Positions 26,153-34,922 are shown, counted from the first letter of the stretch. The stretch: DNA of 64,000 nt from Phyllobacterium myrsinacearum (GCF_014138285.1 NZ_JACGXN010000003.1:456110-520109), one strand, 5' to 3'. Notes: generated by a model not told the origin, from the letters alone. Program-made: numbers and translations.

Positions 26153-26821
26153 ATGATGAAAAACGACGCTCACACACTGCTCTTCTCCGAACTGGCCGAG
26201 ATCGCCCGCACGCTCGGCCATGCGCATCGACTGATGCTCCTGGAACACATCGCACAAGGGGAGCGGCCGGTAGAGCGGCTCGCCGATCTCACCGGCCTCA
26301 CGATCGCCAACACGTCGCAACACCTGCAACTCCTGCGGCGGGCTGGCTTCGTCGAAACCCGCCGCGAGGGCAAGCGCGTACTCTATCGGCTTGGAAACGG
26401 TCCGATCGAAACGGTTCTGGCATCCCTACGCGCCTATGCCGAGCATACCCGCGCGGAGATCCGTGACCTTGTCTCCGATCCGATTAATTCCAACGGCCGG
26501 CTTGATTCCATCTCACGCGAAGATTTGCTTGAACGTCTGGCGGCAGGCAGCGTGACGCTGCTCGACGTCCGATCCTCGGAGGAATATGCCCTCGGCCATC
26601 TGCCGGGCGCGCTGAACATCCCGGCGGATGAATTGGAACAGCGGCTGACGGAGCTGCCTTCCAGCCACGAGATTGTTGCCTATTGCCGAGGGCCGTATTG
26701 CGTCCTTTCCACCACGGCGGCCGAGATGTTGGAAGCCAGGGGCTTTCGCGTGCGCCGGCTCGCGTCCGGCTTCCCGGACTGGAAAGCCGCCGATCTTCAG
26801 GTCGAACAGGCCGCCGCCTAA
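26153..26821 (+). CDS. ArsR-type HTH fused to a rhodanese domain
   Basis: 222 residues. Residues 10-95 are a winged HTH of ArsR type (LGHAHRLMLLEHIAQGERPV, LTGLTIANTSQHLQLLRRAG with recognition helix). Residues 120-215 are a rhodanese domain with VTLLDVRSSEEYALGHLPGA and an active-site loop YCRGPYCVLS. The catalytic Cys is present. No metal-binding Cys pair is seen in the HTH part, so persulfide or cysteine chemistry at the rhodanese loop is the likely signal (inference). It probably regulates the divergent DUF2938 gene and the genes from 27062. Confidence 0.88.
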   Translation: MMKNDAHTLLFSELAEIARTLGHAHRLMLLEHIAQGERPVERLADLTGLTIANTSQHLQLLRRAGFVETRREGKRVLYRLGNGPIETVLASLRAYAEHTRAEIRDLVSDPINSNGRLDSISREDLLERLAAGSVTLLDVRSSEEYALGHLPGALNIPADELEQRLTELPSSHEIVAYCRGPYCVLSTTAAEMLEARGFRVRRLASGFPDWKAADLQVEQAAA

Positions 26822-26984
26822 ACTCAATCCCATCGGTTTGACTGGGTCGCGTCGCGTCAGCGGCGATCCAGGTGCGCGTCGAAGACGCTTGAACCAAACA
26901 GGCCAGACCGGTTGATTCCCGAGCGGTTTGTCCCATCGCGCTCCTCGGCCGACCGCATCGATTGATGCGGTCTTGACCAATTCC

Positions 26985-27020
26985 CGCCAACATACTATTA
27001 TTCAAGATAATGATTGAATG
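26985..27020 (+). promoter_or_regulatory. Inverted repeat ATTCAA-TTGAAT upstream of 27062
   Basis: TATTCAAGATAATGATTGAA, then TGATAG, sits about 45-70 bp before ATG 27062. ATTCAA and TTGAAT form an inverted repeat with an 8-bp spacer. The right half, TTGAATGAT, is the same block as in the 26107-26150 promoter. Confidence 0.5.
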
Positions 27021-27061
27021 ATAGTTGGACTTAATGACCGTGTCGGTATGGAGGGCTGCTC

Positions 27062-27940
27062 ATGAGCGGATTGTTTGGATTCAGCGCGAGCGAGGAAATC
27101 GATCCCGAAATTGACTTCGCTCTCTTGAAGCCCCGTGGCCAAGACGTTCATGGATATCTCGACGGATGGGGGGTTGCCGTCTTCGACGGTAAAGCGGCCC
27201 GAATCTTCAAGGAAACGCGCCCCTTTGCGCAAACCGCCCTTCACTCTCCGTTTCGAGGAAACGCCTTTCATACCCGGGTTGCCATCTCGCACCTCAACAG
27301 GGCAGAGGGCGTGCGAAGAAGCGTGACCGTCGCCGATATCCAACCGTTCGAGCGTGAGCTGGGCGGGCGGTCCTGGGTGCTAGCGCATGACGGCGCCTTG
27401 CTCGAGCATACCGATCTGGAGTTGGGGTTCTTTCGCCCCATCGGCGAAAGTCCTTCGGAACGGGCCTTCTGTAGTCTTCTGGAAGGAGTGCGCCCGGGTC
27501 TACCGAAAGGCGATGCTCCGATCGACATAGACCGTCTGGTCGCGTGTCTCGTACGTCAGATATCAGTCGTCAACAATCTCGGCCTGTTCAACTTCATCAT
27601 GAGCGATGGCGAGCATGTGTTCGTCCACGCTCATACAGTGCTACATACCTTGGAGCGCACCGAATGGGCCGGCGAAGCACCGTTTGCGGCCACGCTGATC
27701 GCATCTTATCCCCTGACAGATCAGAAGGGTTGGCAACGCCTGCCCTCCAACTCTCTTACAGTATTCAGACAGGGGCGGCGGATTACGCAGATGCCGACGG
27801 AGGGCGAGGCACCGGGCACGGCCTGGGGGGAGCAGCGAGCGGAAGCACAAACCGTTCAGCGCCTGCGCGGGGAGGCAGAAGAATGCTGGCGGCAACACTG
27901 TGCGCAGATCGGTGACGCCATGAACTACGAAAGCGGTTGA
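27062..27940 (+). CDS. Class II glutamine-amidotransferase-like protein with substituted active site
   Basis: 292 residues with the Ntn-hydrolase fold of YafJ/DUF4440-unrelated GATase II proteins: RGQDVHGYLDGWGVAVFDGK, RVAISHLNRAEG, IQPFERELGGRSWVLAHDGA. The usual nucleophile Cys 2 is Ser (MSGLFGF instead of MCxLxGM). The Arg of HIRxA is Asn here and the AHNG motif is AHDG. The protein is therefore either inactive as a glutaminase or uses Ser. It follows the ArsR-rhodanese gene and shares its upstream motif. It may act in sulfur or amide chemistry with the next MFS gene, but this is not shown. Confidence 0.75.
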   Translation: MSGLFGFSASEEIDPEIDFALLKPRGQDVHGYLDGWGVAVFDGKAARIFKETRPFAQTALHSPFRGNAFHTRVAISHLNRAEGVRRSVTVADIQPFERELGGRSWVLAHDGALLEHTDLELGFFRPIGESPSERAFCSLLEGVRPGLPKGDAPIDIDRLVACLVRQISVVNNLGLFNFIMSDGEHVFVHAHTVLHTLERTEWAGEAPFAATLIASYPLTDQKGWQRLPSNSLTVFRQGRRITQMPTEGEAPGTAWGEQRAEAQTVQRLRGEAEECWRQHCAQIGDAMNYESG

Positions 27941-28076
27941 ACCGTCGTCGCCGCGAGTTAACCCCACCATCACCACTCGGTAAGGCTCACCGGACGAAAG
28001 TCCGCCGTCATCCCATGCGCTCACCTCGAACGCGTGCAGGAGCCATGCGCCTCGAAAATATCACGGAGACCCTGGA

Positions 28077-29483
28077 ATGACCTCGACACTCCCAGCAGAC
28101 GGCGCGAGCGCTTTGGCCAGGCCATCGCCTGCCTTTAAGATCCTGGCGTTCGTTCAGGCGACGCTGATCTTCACGATAGCGCTCATCATGATTCCACTGC
28201 CAAAAATCGCGGGTGAGTTTGCCCTCGGTTCAGCCGATGTCCTGTTGCTGCAAGTCGCTTATGGCCTGCCGTTCAGCGGCCTGCTTTTGTTCGGCGGGCG
28301 CCTCGCGGACCGCTATGGCGGACGGCGCATGTTCGTTCTTGGTCTCATCCTCTTTGGCGGCGCGTCATTGATCGCGGCGGCAGCGCCGGATTTCAGGGTG
28401 CTGGTCGGCATGAGATTCGCACAGGGCATCGGCGGTGCCATGACGGCACCAGCCGCCATGGCGATCCTTCGGATTCTGTTTCCCGATCCAGCAGCCTTCG
28501 GTCGCGCCATGGCAACGTGGGGTGGTGTCTCCGTGCTTGGGGCGGTGGTCGGTTTCGTCGCATCGGGCATCATTACGACCTGGATCTCGTGGCGCTGGAT
28601 GTTTGTCATACCGGTGATCGTTTCCGTTGTCGGGCTGGTCGCCGCGTGCAGGATCATACCAAGCGACCATTTCGATCAGCACGCACATCGACCCGGCCTC
28701 GATCTCGGAGGCGCCCTCCTTGCCACCGCCGGTATTGTTGCGAGCAGCGTCGGCCTGATCGCGAGTGAGGAGCATCCATGGTCTTCCGACATGGTCCGCT
28801 GGCCCCTTGCCGCCGGCATCCTCTTGCTGATTGTGTTCTTCCTGGTCGAACGCAAGGCACGCGATCCGCTGCTTCCGCCCAGGTTCATCACGGACTCTCG
28901 CCGGCTGGTCGGTTTGACCGGAATGCTGCTCGCGGCCGCTGGCTCCGTCCTGATCGAATTTGTGCTGTCTCTTTACCTGCAGCGCGTCGTTGGCTGGTCT
29001 TCGCTCATGACAGCGGTGTCCTTCCTGCCCTTCGTCGTGTGCCTGATCGCGAGCAATCAGATTGCGGCCGGTCTTGTAGGGCGTATCGGCGCGACACCTG
29101 TGACAATCATCGGTTTTCTGATCTCGGCGGCCGGACTTGCCTTGCTAGCCCTGATGGGCCGTGATGCAGCCTATGTGTCCATCCTGCTGCCGGGCCAAAT
29201 TCTCCTTGCGATCGGTATTGCCCAGGTGTTCTCCGGCTCGGCTGTCCTGGCGACGATGAACGTTCCCGAGCATCAAGGCGGGCTTGCTGGCGGCGTCATG
29301 AACACAACAATGGAGCTTGGACCGACGATCGGCCTCTCTGCACTGATGTCGGTGGCAGCAACGCAGAACGACGTGGTGCAAGGCTATGCCTGGGCCTTCG
29401 GAACGGCCGCCGTCGTATTTGTTGTCACAGCTCTCATCGGAGCGATTATGATCAGGCGACGCGAGATCGTTGAATCAGTCTGA
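28077..29483 (+). CDS. MFS transporter, DHA2 (EmrB/QacA) type
   Basis: 468 residues with about 14 predicted membrane helices. It shows FGGRLADRYGGRRMFVLGL (motif A) near residue 75, RFAQGIGGAMTAPAAMAILR (motif B) near 120, and WGGVSVLGAVVGFVASGIIT (motif C-like). This subfamily exports drugs and other amphipaths by proton antiport. It lies 136 bp after the amidotransferase-like gene on the same strand, possibly one unit with it. Confidence 0.87.
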   Translation: MTSTLPADGASALARPSPAFKILAFVQATLIFTIALIMIPLPKIAGEFALGSADVLLLQVAYGLPFSGLLLFGGRLADRYGGRRMFVLGLILFGGASLIAAAAPDFRVLVGMRFAQGIGGAMTAPAAMAILRILFPDPAAFGRAMATWGGVSVLGAVVGFVASGIITTWISWRWMFVIPVIVSVVGLVAACRIIPSDHFDQHAHRPGLDLGGALLATAGIVASSVGLIASEEHPWSSDMVRWPLAAGILLLIVFFLVERKARDPLLPPRFITDSRRLVGLTGMLLAAAGSVLIEFVLSLYLQRVVGWSSLMTAVSFLPFVVCLIASNQIAAGLVGRIGATPVTIIGFLISAAGLALLALMGRDAAYVSILLPGQILLAIGIAQVFSGSAVLATMNVPEHQGGLAGGVMNTTMELGPTIGLSALMSVAATQNDVVQGYAWAFGTAAVVFVVTALIGAIMIRRREIVESV

Positions 29484-29659
29484 CTGGATTTGCAGGATTC
29501 CGTTGTCGTCTTTAGCAACATAAGCTCTTACTCGCATACACCACATCCACCTTCTAAGCCGAAAATCAGCTAGCGGGATTTATGGAACTCAAGGGGTGTC
29601 TCCCTCATATCAGGTCATTCTCGTGGGCATCGTGAATTGGCTGGTCCGCAGCGTAATGA

Positions 29660-30127
29660 TCACGCTCCTGTTATTTTCGAAATGTTCAATCCGGCGTTGG
29701 CCTGCCTTGCAGCCAACACGATGCAAAAGAGAAAAAACACAGGAAGTGGCAGCAGTCTTTGAACAGCAAGCCATATATCGATGCTGAAAATCATCATTGA
29801 AACCGAGCAGAGCAGCACGACGAGGAAGGCACATCCTGAAAGAGCAAAATAGATCTGACGCCATTGTACGCTTGTCATATGCGAACGCTGTTCAAACAGG
29901 ATGTTTCGGGTGCCTCTCGTCTGCTCTGCCAGCACCATAAAGATAATTGCTGCCGGCAGGAACGACAGCCCACGGCGGACCCTGGCTGAACTGGCCGTAC
30001 CCTCCAGCCACATATGGTCCAGCACACCGATCAGGTATGTAAGCGCGCCATTTGCCACGAGGACAACAAACAAACGCCAGAGGATACTCCAGAACACGCG
30101 CAGGAACGTTGCCATTTCTGTATTCAC
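29660..30127 (-). CDS. Hypothetical membrane protein
   Basis: 155 residues with four membrane segments (LFVVLVANGALTYLIGVLDH, FLPAAIIFMVLA, YFALSGCAFLVVLLCSVSMM, LPLPVFFLFCIVLAARQ). Family not recognised. The middle loop EQRSHMTSVQWRQIY is polar. It converges with the MFS gene. Confidence 0.6.
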   Translation of the reverse strand: MNTEMATFLRVFWSILWRLFVVLVANGALTYLIGVLDHMWLEGTASSARVRRGLSFLPAAIIFMVLAEQTRGTRNILFEQRSHMTSVQWRQIYFALSGCAFLVVLLCSVSMMIFSIDIWLAVQRLLPLPVFFLFCIVLAARQANAGLNISKITGA

Positions 30128-30167
30128 TCCTCAAAGCAGATGTTCGGTTCACGGCATCTTATAGACG

Positions 30168-30255
30168 GCTGCATTGTCCTGAAATTCCCGCAGACCGTTA
30201 TAGGACGGATGCCTGAGTTTTCCGTCGTGAGTCCAGGCGCGACTCGCCCCACTAT
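30168..30255 (-). pseudogene. ligD: ATP-dependent DNA ligase (LigD-type) C-terminal fragment
   Basis: On the minus strand the frame reads GASRAWTHDGKLRHPSYNGL then REFQDNAAVYKMP and a stop at 30168. WTxDGxLRHPSFxGLRE is the C-terminal signature of bacterial non-homologous end-joining ligases. Nothing else of the ligase is present and the sequence above is frameshifted. It is a relic of a gene lost when the neighbouring island formed. Confidence 0.6.
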
Positions 30256-30345
30256 TTTGCAGTCATACCATTTGCATGGCTGTTGGAAAGTCTGCATGCC
30301 GCCGGTGGGCTGTCGGTAGTGTTTACTTGCCATAGCAGGATACCG

Positions 30346-30640
30346 CTATGCGCGAACCATCCGACCAAACATTCCCGGCCATTCGCTCGCCAGGGCGACA
30401 TAGACATACTCATCGCCCCACACATCATTGAAGCGGTCATTTTGAATAAGGTGTGCCTCGCGGCGCAACCCCGGTTGCTCGACAACCCCGACAGAGCCTT
30501 TGTCAGCCGCATCGAGCCGGGCAATATCCGGGTGGAATCCAAAATCGGTGCAACCTAAATTCATCACGGTCGTAACAGCTTCCGTCGCATAGCCTTTGCC
30601 GCAAAATTGAGGGTTGAACAATCTGCCTGCACACGTTGAG
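30346..30640 (-). pseudogene. RimJ/RimL-type GNAT acetyltransferase, N-terminally truncated
   Basis: The frame contains NPQFCGKGYATEAVTTVMNL (acetyl-CoA loop, normally Q/RxxGxG/A), then RLDAADKGSVGVVEQPGLRR and GDEYVYVALASEWP, the end of the family fold. The first half of the protein is missing: upstream codons are unrelated and run into the defence island. Some conserved positions are altered. It is a clear relic. Confidence 0.7.
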
Positions 30641-30754
30641 CTGCTGTTTCTTGCCGGACAACGCCCTGTCATTGCGGCAAAACTTGCCTATTATGCTGAT
30701 CGTGAGTTTAAGGGACTCTTCAATGCGCAATGAAAGACGACAGAGACAAGACCG

Positions 30755-31672
30755 ATGAATTCCAGCCTCGACCATCTGCCGCCGCAAAAACAACGCGAAC
30801 TTGCCCGGGTACTGGAGATCATCCACGAGGCATTTGCCGATATGGCCGGTGTATCGGCGGAGGTTAAAAAGCGCGGGCGGATATTCAAGATCATCCTGTT
30901 CGGCTCCTATGCGCGCGGCACATGGGTGGATGAGCCGCATACCACAAAGGGCTATCGCTCCGACTATGACATTCTCGTCATCGTCAACACCCGGGAGCTC
31001 ACCGCACCGGAACTCTGGGACAAGGCCACCGACCGGCTGATGTGGGACAAGGGCGTCAGGACACCCGTTGGCCTCATTGTTCACGGTGCACGCGAGGTCA
31101 ACAATTTCCTGAGCAACGGCCAGTATTTCTTCGCCGATATCCGGCGTCAGGGCATCGTCCTTTACGAAATGGACAACCGGCCGCTTGCCGAGCCAAAACC
31201 AATGTCGCCACAGCAAGCCTTTGAGATAGCAGAAAAGCACTCAGTTGCCCGTTTTAGAATGGTCGATACGTTTGTTGAGTCCGCGATCTTCAGATTGCAG
31301 AAGCACGACACAAACGGTACAGCCTTCATGCTTCATCAAGCCGTTGAGCACATGTATTCTGCTCTGCTTCTCACGCTGACCAATTACAGTCCACCATCCC
31401 ACAATCTGAAATTCCTGCGCGGTCTGGCGGAAGACAAGGACCATCGTCTGGTGGAAGCATGGCCACGCGACCAGCAACGCTTCACTGCCTGGTACAACAC
31501 TCTCAACGAGGCCTATGTGAAGGCACGCTATTCCCATCAGTACGATATCAGCGAGGAAGCGCTCTCCTGGCTCGCCGCACGTGCCTCGATCCTGCATGAT
31601 CTGGTCAAGACCATTTGTGCCGAACATCTGGATAGACTGGAAAGAGCGGCCAGCGCCAATGATGGCGCTTAA
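30755..31672 (+). CDS. Nucleotidyltransferase-HEPN fusion protein
   Basis: 305 residues. The N-terminal MNT-type nucleotidyltransferase shows IILFGSYARGTWVDEPHTTK (GS at 50-51) and YRSDYDILVIV (Asp 70, 72). A C-terminal HEPN-type helical domain (about 150-290) includes FMLHQAVEHMYSALLLTLTN and NEAYVKARYSHQYDISEE. In separate MNT/HEPN toxin-antitoxin pairs the MNT enzyme AMPylates the HEPN RNase; here both are one chain. A canonical R-x4-6-H is not obvious (only RYSH). It lies 312 bp upstream of the EcoRII-type genes on the same strand and is probably part of the defence island. Confidence 0.8.
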   Translation: MNSSLDHLPPQKQRELARVLEIIHEAFADMAGVSAEVKKRGRIFKIILFGSYARGTWVDEPHTTKGYRSDYDILVIVNTRELTAPELWDKATDRLMWDKGVRTPVGLIVHGAREVNNFLSNGQYFFADIRRQGIVLYEMDNRPLAEPKPMSPQQAFEIAEKHSVARFRMVDTFVESAIFRLQKHDTNGTAFMLHQAVEHMYSALLLTLTNYSPPSHNLKFLRGLAEDKDHRLVEAWPRDQQRFTAWYNTLNEAYVKARYSHQYDISEEALSWLAARASILHDLVKTICAEHLDRLERAASANDGA

Positions 31673-31984
31673 TGATCGCATCGACACACGCCCGAAGATG
31701 CCACGCGCCATGATGTCGCCAATTGTAAGCGGTGATGGGTAATGTGGGTCCGCTGGATTTCATAGAAAATTGGCTTGCGCCGACGGAAAGATATCGGCCG
31801 AAATCCCCCCTTGGACTCAGATATAATGATTCTTGCCTGCGAGTTCCTTCAGACGATCTTGTGACATGCATTCGAGGTGATTGAGATGACCGGATCGCGC
31901 CGGAACATACAAGGAACAGATTGTAAGGCGGGAAGCTTTGTGTCAGCGTGTCATAAAATGACACAGTGATGATTCGGAGTTGAG
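31673..31984 (+). promoter_or_regulatory. Leader of the R-M operon with palindromic operator
   Basis: GTGTCAT at 31948-31954 and ATGACAC at 31958-31964 form a perfect inverted repeat with spacer AAA. A third half site TGTCA stands at 31941. It ends 20 bp before ATG 31985. C5-methyltransferases with an N-terminal HTH (the SsoII/EcoRII group) repress their own operon by binding such sites, which explains its position. The remaining 250 bp show no gene. Confidence 0.6.
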
Positions 31985-33247
31985 ATGCGAAACGAAGATC
32001 GCCCGGAATTTGCAAGAATCCGGGAACAGGCAGCTCTGACACTGGATGAAGCAGCAGAACTGCTCGAAGTCTCTCCGCGAATGATCTACCGATACGAAAG
32101 CGGCGAGTGCCAGCCCAGCAAGCTTGCACTTCGCACGCTCAGGGACAAGGCAGAAGAGCGTGCTCCGCATGCAAACAGTGCAAGATTTCGGTTCATCGAT
32201 CTCTTTGCCGGCATCGGCGGACTGCGGCTCGGGTTCGAGAGTATCGGCGGACATTGTGCCTTTACGTCTGAGTGGGATCCGAACAGCCAGAAGACCTACG
32301 GGCTGAACTTCCGTGACAATCATCCAATCGGCGGAGATATTCGCGAATTTTCCGAGCACCCGGACAGGATACCGGAACATGATGTGCTTCTCGCCGGATT
32401 TCCCTGCCAGCCGTTCTCTATCGCCGGGGTTTCAAAGAAGAATGCGCTTGGCCGCCCCCATGGTTTTCTCTGCGATACGCAAGGGACCCTGTTTTTCGAT
32501 ACGGCGCAGATCATTGCCCATCACCGCCCGGCAGCCTTTGTGCTGGAGAATGTCAAGAACCTGCAGCGCCACGACAAGGGACGCACGTTCGCCACCATCA
32601 TCAACGTGCTTGAAAACGAGCTCGGCTACAAAGTGCAGTACCGGGTCATCAGCTCGGAGCCATGGGTTCCGCAAAAGCGCGAGCGGATATTCATCGTCGG
32701 CTTCCGCGATCCAACGACCTTTGATTTTGCAAATCTGAAAATACCGGATGCAAAGTCAGGTCCGAAACTCAGCAGCATCCTGCAGCCACATGACGAGGTC
32801 GATCCGAAATACACGCTCACCCCTCGCCTGTGGGAATACCTGCAGCAGTACAAGGCCAAGCATCAGGCAAAGGGCAACGGCTTCGGCTTCAGCCTGTTTG
32901 GTCCGGACGATGTGGCCCGCACCCTTTCGGCGAGGTATTACAAGGACGGTTCCGAAGTCCTGATCGACCAGCCAGGCAAGCGCCCCCGCCGCCTGACACC
33001 GCTTGAATGTGCCCGGCTCATGGGATTTGACCGTGGTGACCGGCGCTTCCGCATCAGCGTTTCCGATACGCAGGCCTATCGCCAGTTCGGCAATGCTGTC
33101 GTGGTACCCGTCGTTGAATTCATCGCGCAGGCAATGCAGCGACATATTGAAACGGCCATCCGGCGCGCAGAGGCATTGCCCGAAGTTGCCTATGATGTTC
33201 CGGTCGTGACAAGACCGGAACGCGTGCCCGCTGCTGTCAATGCCTGA
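31985..33247 (+). CDS. DNA (cytosine-5) methyltransferase with N-terminal HTH, EcoRII/Dcm-like
   Basis: 420 residues. Residues 10-60 are an Xre-type HTH (LTLDEAAELLEVSPRMIYRY). The methyltransferase follows: motif I FIDLFAGIGGLRLGF at 70-84, the catalytic loop PCQPFS (Cys 141), ENV at 188-190, QKRERIFIVGF near 230, and motif X QAYRQFGNAVVVP near the end. Paired with an EcoRII-type endonuclease it should modify CCWGG (inference). The HTH suggests autoregulation through the palindrome just upstream. It overlaps vsr by 8 bp. Confidence 0.9.
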   Translation: MRNEDRPEFARIREQAALTLDEAAELLEVSPRMIYRYESGECQPSKLALRTLRDKAEERAPHANSARFRFIDLFAGIGGLRLGFESIGGHCAFTSEWDPNSQKTYGLNFRDNHPIGGDIREFSEHPDRIPEHDVLLAGFPCQPFSIAGVSKKNALGRPHGFLCDTQGTLFFDTAQIIAHHRPAAFVLENVKNLQRHDKGRTFATIINVLENELGYKVQYRVISSEPWVPQKRERIFIVGFRDPTTFDFANLKIPDAKSGPKLSSILQPHDEVDPKYTLTPRLWEYLQQYKAKHQAKGNGFGFSLFGPDDVARTLSARYYKDGSEVLIDQPGKRPRRLTPLECARLMGFDRGDRRFRISVSDTQAYRQFGNAVVVPVVEFIAQAMQRHIETAIRRAEALPEVAYDVPVVTRPERVPAAVNA

Positions 33248-33695
33248 CACTGTCACCCCCGACGTCAGAAGCCGGATGATGGCGGGCATCAGGGGAAAGA
33301 ACACACGCCCGGAAATGCTTTTGCGGCAGGGATTGCATGCAGCCGGATTTCGTTTCCGGCTGCATGACCGCAAGCTGCCGGGCTCCCCGGACCTCGTGTT
33401 TCCGCGCCATCGCGCCGTTATCTTTGCCAATGGCTGTTTCTGGCATGGTCATGACTGCCATCTGTTCAAAGTCCCGTCGACGAGGCCGGAGTTCTGGCTG
33501 CCGAAGATCGAAGGCAATCGCAGGAGAGATGAACTCGCAACGGCGGCGCTTGCGGGCGCCGGATGGAGGCAGGCAGTCGTCTGGGAGTGTGCGCTCAAGG
33601 GCAGAACGCGGCGCCCGCTTGCCGACGTACTGGAAAGCTGCGCGGCGTGGCTGACGTCGGACCTGCCGCATCTTGAAATCAGGGGGAAAGAATAA
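33240..33695 (+). CDS. vsr: Very short patch repair endonuclease
   Basis: 151 residues of the Vsr family. It shows MAGIRGKNTRPEMLLRQGLH, GSPDLVFPRHRAVIFANGCF (catalytic Asp 51) and CFWHGHDCHLF (active-site His and zinc ligands). Vsr nicks T:G mismatches caused by deamination of 5-methylcytosine, which fits the neighbouring C5 methyltransferase. It is coupled to both neighbours: 8-bp overlap upstream, and directly adjacent to the next ATG. Confidence 0.92.
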   Translation: MPDTVTPDVRSRMMAGIRGKNTRPEMLLRQGLHAAGFRFRLHDRKLPGSPDLVFPRHRAVIFANGCFWHGHDCHLFKVPSTRPEFWLPKIEGNRRRDELATAALAGAGWRQAVVWECALKGRTRRPLADVLESCAAWLTSDLPHLEIRGKE

Positions 33696-34922
33696 ATGCG
33701 CCGGGGACAGCTGTCTGACTACTTTGAAGGCATCGTCGTCAAGCGGCTCAGTGCCGTCGAAACCACCCCTGCCCAGTCGCATCAGCATGAATTCAACGGG
33801 ACAATAGAGTTGCGCCGTCTCTTCGGCGACGATGATCGCAAGAACATCCCTGCCCGCTTCATCTGGCTGGGACAGGAGCAGGAGGCTATTACCGTCGAGG
33901 GCAGTCTCACCTGGTACGACGCACGACGCAGGCACCCGACCCGCACCGAGTACCGTCTCTACTATTATGAAAACGAAATCACCGAACTGATGAAACAGGG
34001 CGATGTTTTCTTTCTAGCAGTCTGCCGTGACGGGTCTGCCATGGTCATCATCACCCCTGCCGACAGTACAATCCAGAACCAACTCCTTTGGCTCTTCGGT
34101 CTGGAGGATCAGCCCGAATTTCAGTTCACGTTCCAACAGATCGAGGGATCGCATGATACGGAGCTGGATTTTACAGCCCGCTATATTCTTGATGAACTCG
34201 GCATCGAGCCAGCCGAGCCGGAAGCCAATACACTCGATACCCTGATCGAGAAATTCGGGCTGGTATTTCCGACAACCCGGATCTTTTCCGAGCTCGCACG
34301 ATCATCCCTCCCCGAGGTTTCTGCCAAAGACGATCCGGACGCTGCGCTTGTTGCCTGGATTGACCGCGAGGAGCAGCTGTTCCGCCGGCTCGAGCGACGC
34401 ATTGTTGCCGAGAGGATCAGCAATGGTTTCGGCTCCGTTGACAATGCTGATGTTGACGGCTTCCTCAGCTTTTCGTTGAGCGTGCAGAACCGGCGAAAGT
34501 CCCGCGCCGGATCCGCCCTTGAAAATCATCTCGAGACAATCTTCATCGCGCATGGCATTCGCTATGCCCGCGGTGTCGAGACAGAAAACCGCAACAAACC
34601 GGACTTCCTGTTTCCGGGACAGATCGAATATCGCGATCCGGCGTATCCGGCCGAGCGCCTCTTCATGCTCGGATCGAAGTCGACGCTCAAGGATCGCTGG
34701 AGACAGGTCTTGTCGGAAGCCGCGCGGATCGAGAACAAGCATTTGTTGACACTGGAACCTGGCATTTCGGAAAACCAGACTGATGAAATGCAAACAAAGA
34801 AACTGCAGCTCGTGCTGCCACGGAAGATTCATCCGACCTACAAGCCGGAACAGCAAAGTTGGCTGATAGACGTGCACATGTTCCTCGCCATTTTGGAAAA
34901 CAGGCATGTCAATTCTGATTGA
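33696..34922 (+). CDS. EcoRII-type restriction endonuclease
   Basis: 408 residues with the two EcoRII domains. An N-terminal effector-binding part contains FIWLGQEQEAITVEGSLTWY. The C-terminal PD-(D/E)XK part (about 250-400) contains SRAGSALENHLETIFIAHGI, NKPDFLFPG, LFMLGSKSTLKDRWRQVLSE and HLLTLEPGIS. EcoRII enzymes need two or more CCWGG sites for cleavage. ATG 33696 follows the vsr stop without gap, with AGGGGGAAAG as ribosome site. The protein appears complete. Confidence 0.9.
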   Translation: MRRGQLSDYFEGIVVKRLSAVETTPAQSHQHEFNGTIELRRLFGDDDRKNIPARFIWLGQEQEAITVEGSLTWYDARRRHPTRTEYRLYYYENEITELMKQGDVFFLAVCRDGSAMVIITPADSTIQNQLLWLFGLEDQPEFQFTFQQIEGSHDTELDFTARYILDELGIEPAEPEANTLDTLIEKFGLVFPTTRIFSELARSSLPEVSAKDDPDAALVAWIDREEQLFRRLERRIVAERISNGFGSVDNADVDGFLSFSLSVQNRRKSRAGSALENHLETIFIAHGIRYARGVETENRNKPDFLFPGQIEYRDPAYPAERLFMLGSKSTLKDRWRQVLSEAARIENKHLLTLEPGISENQTDEMQTKKLQLVLPRKIHPTYKPEQQSWLIDVHMFLAILENRHVNSD

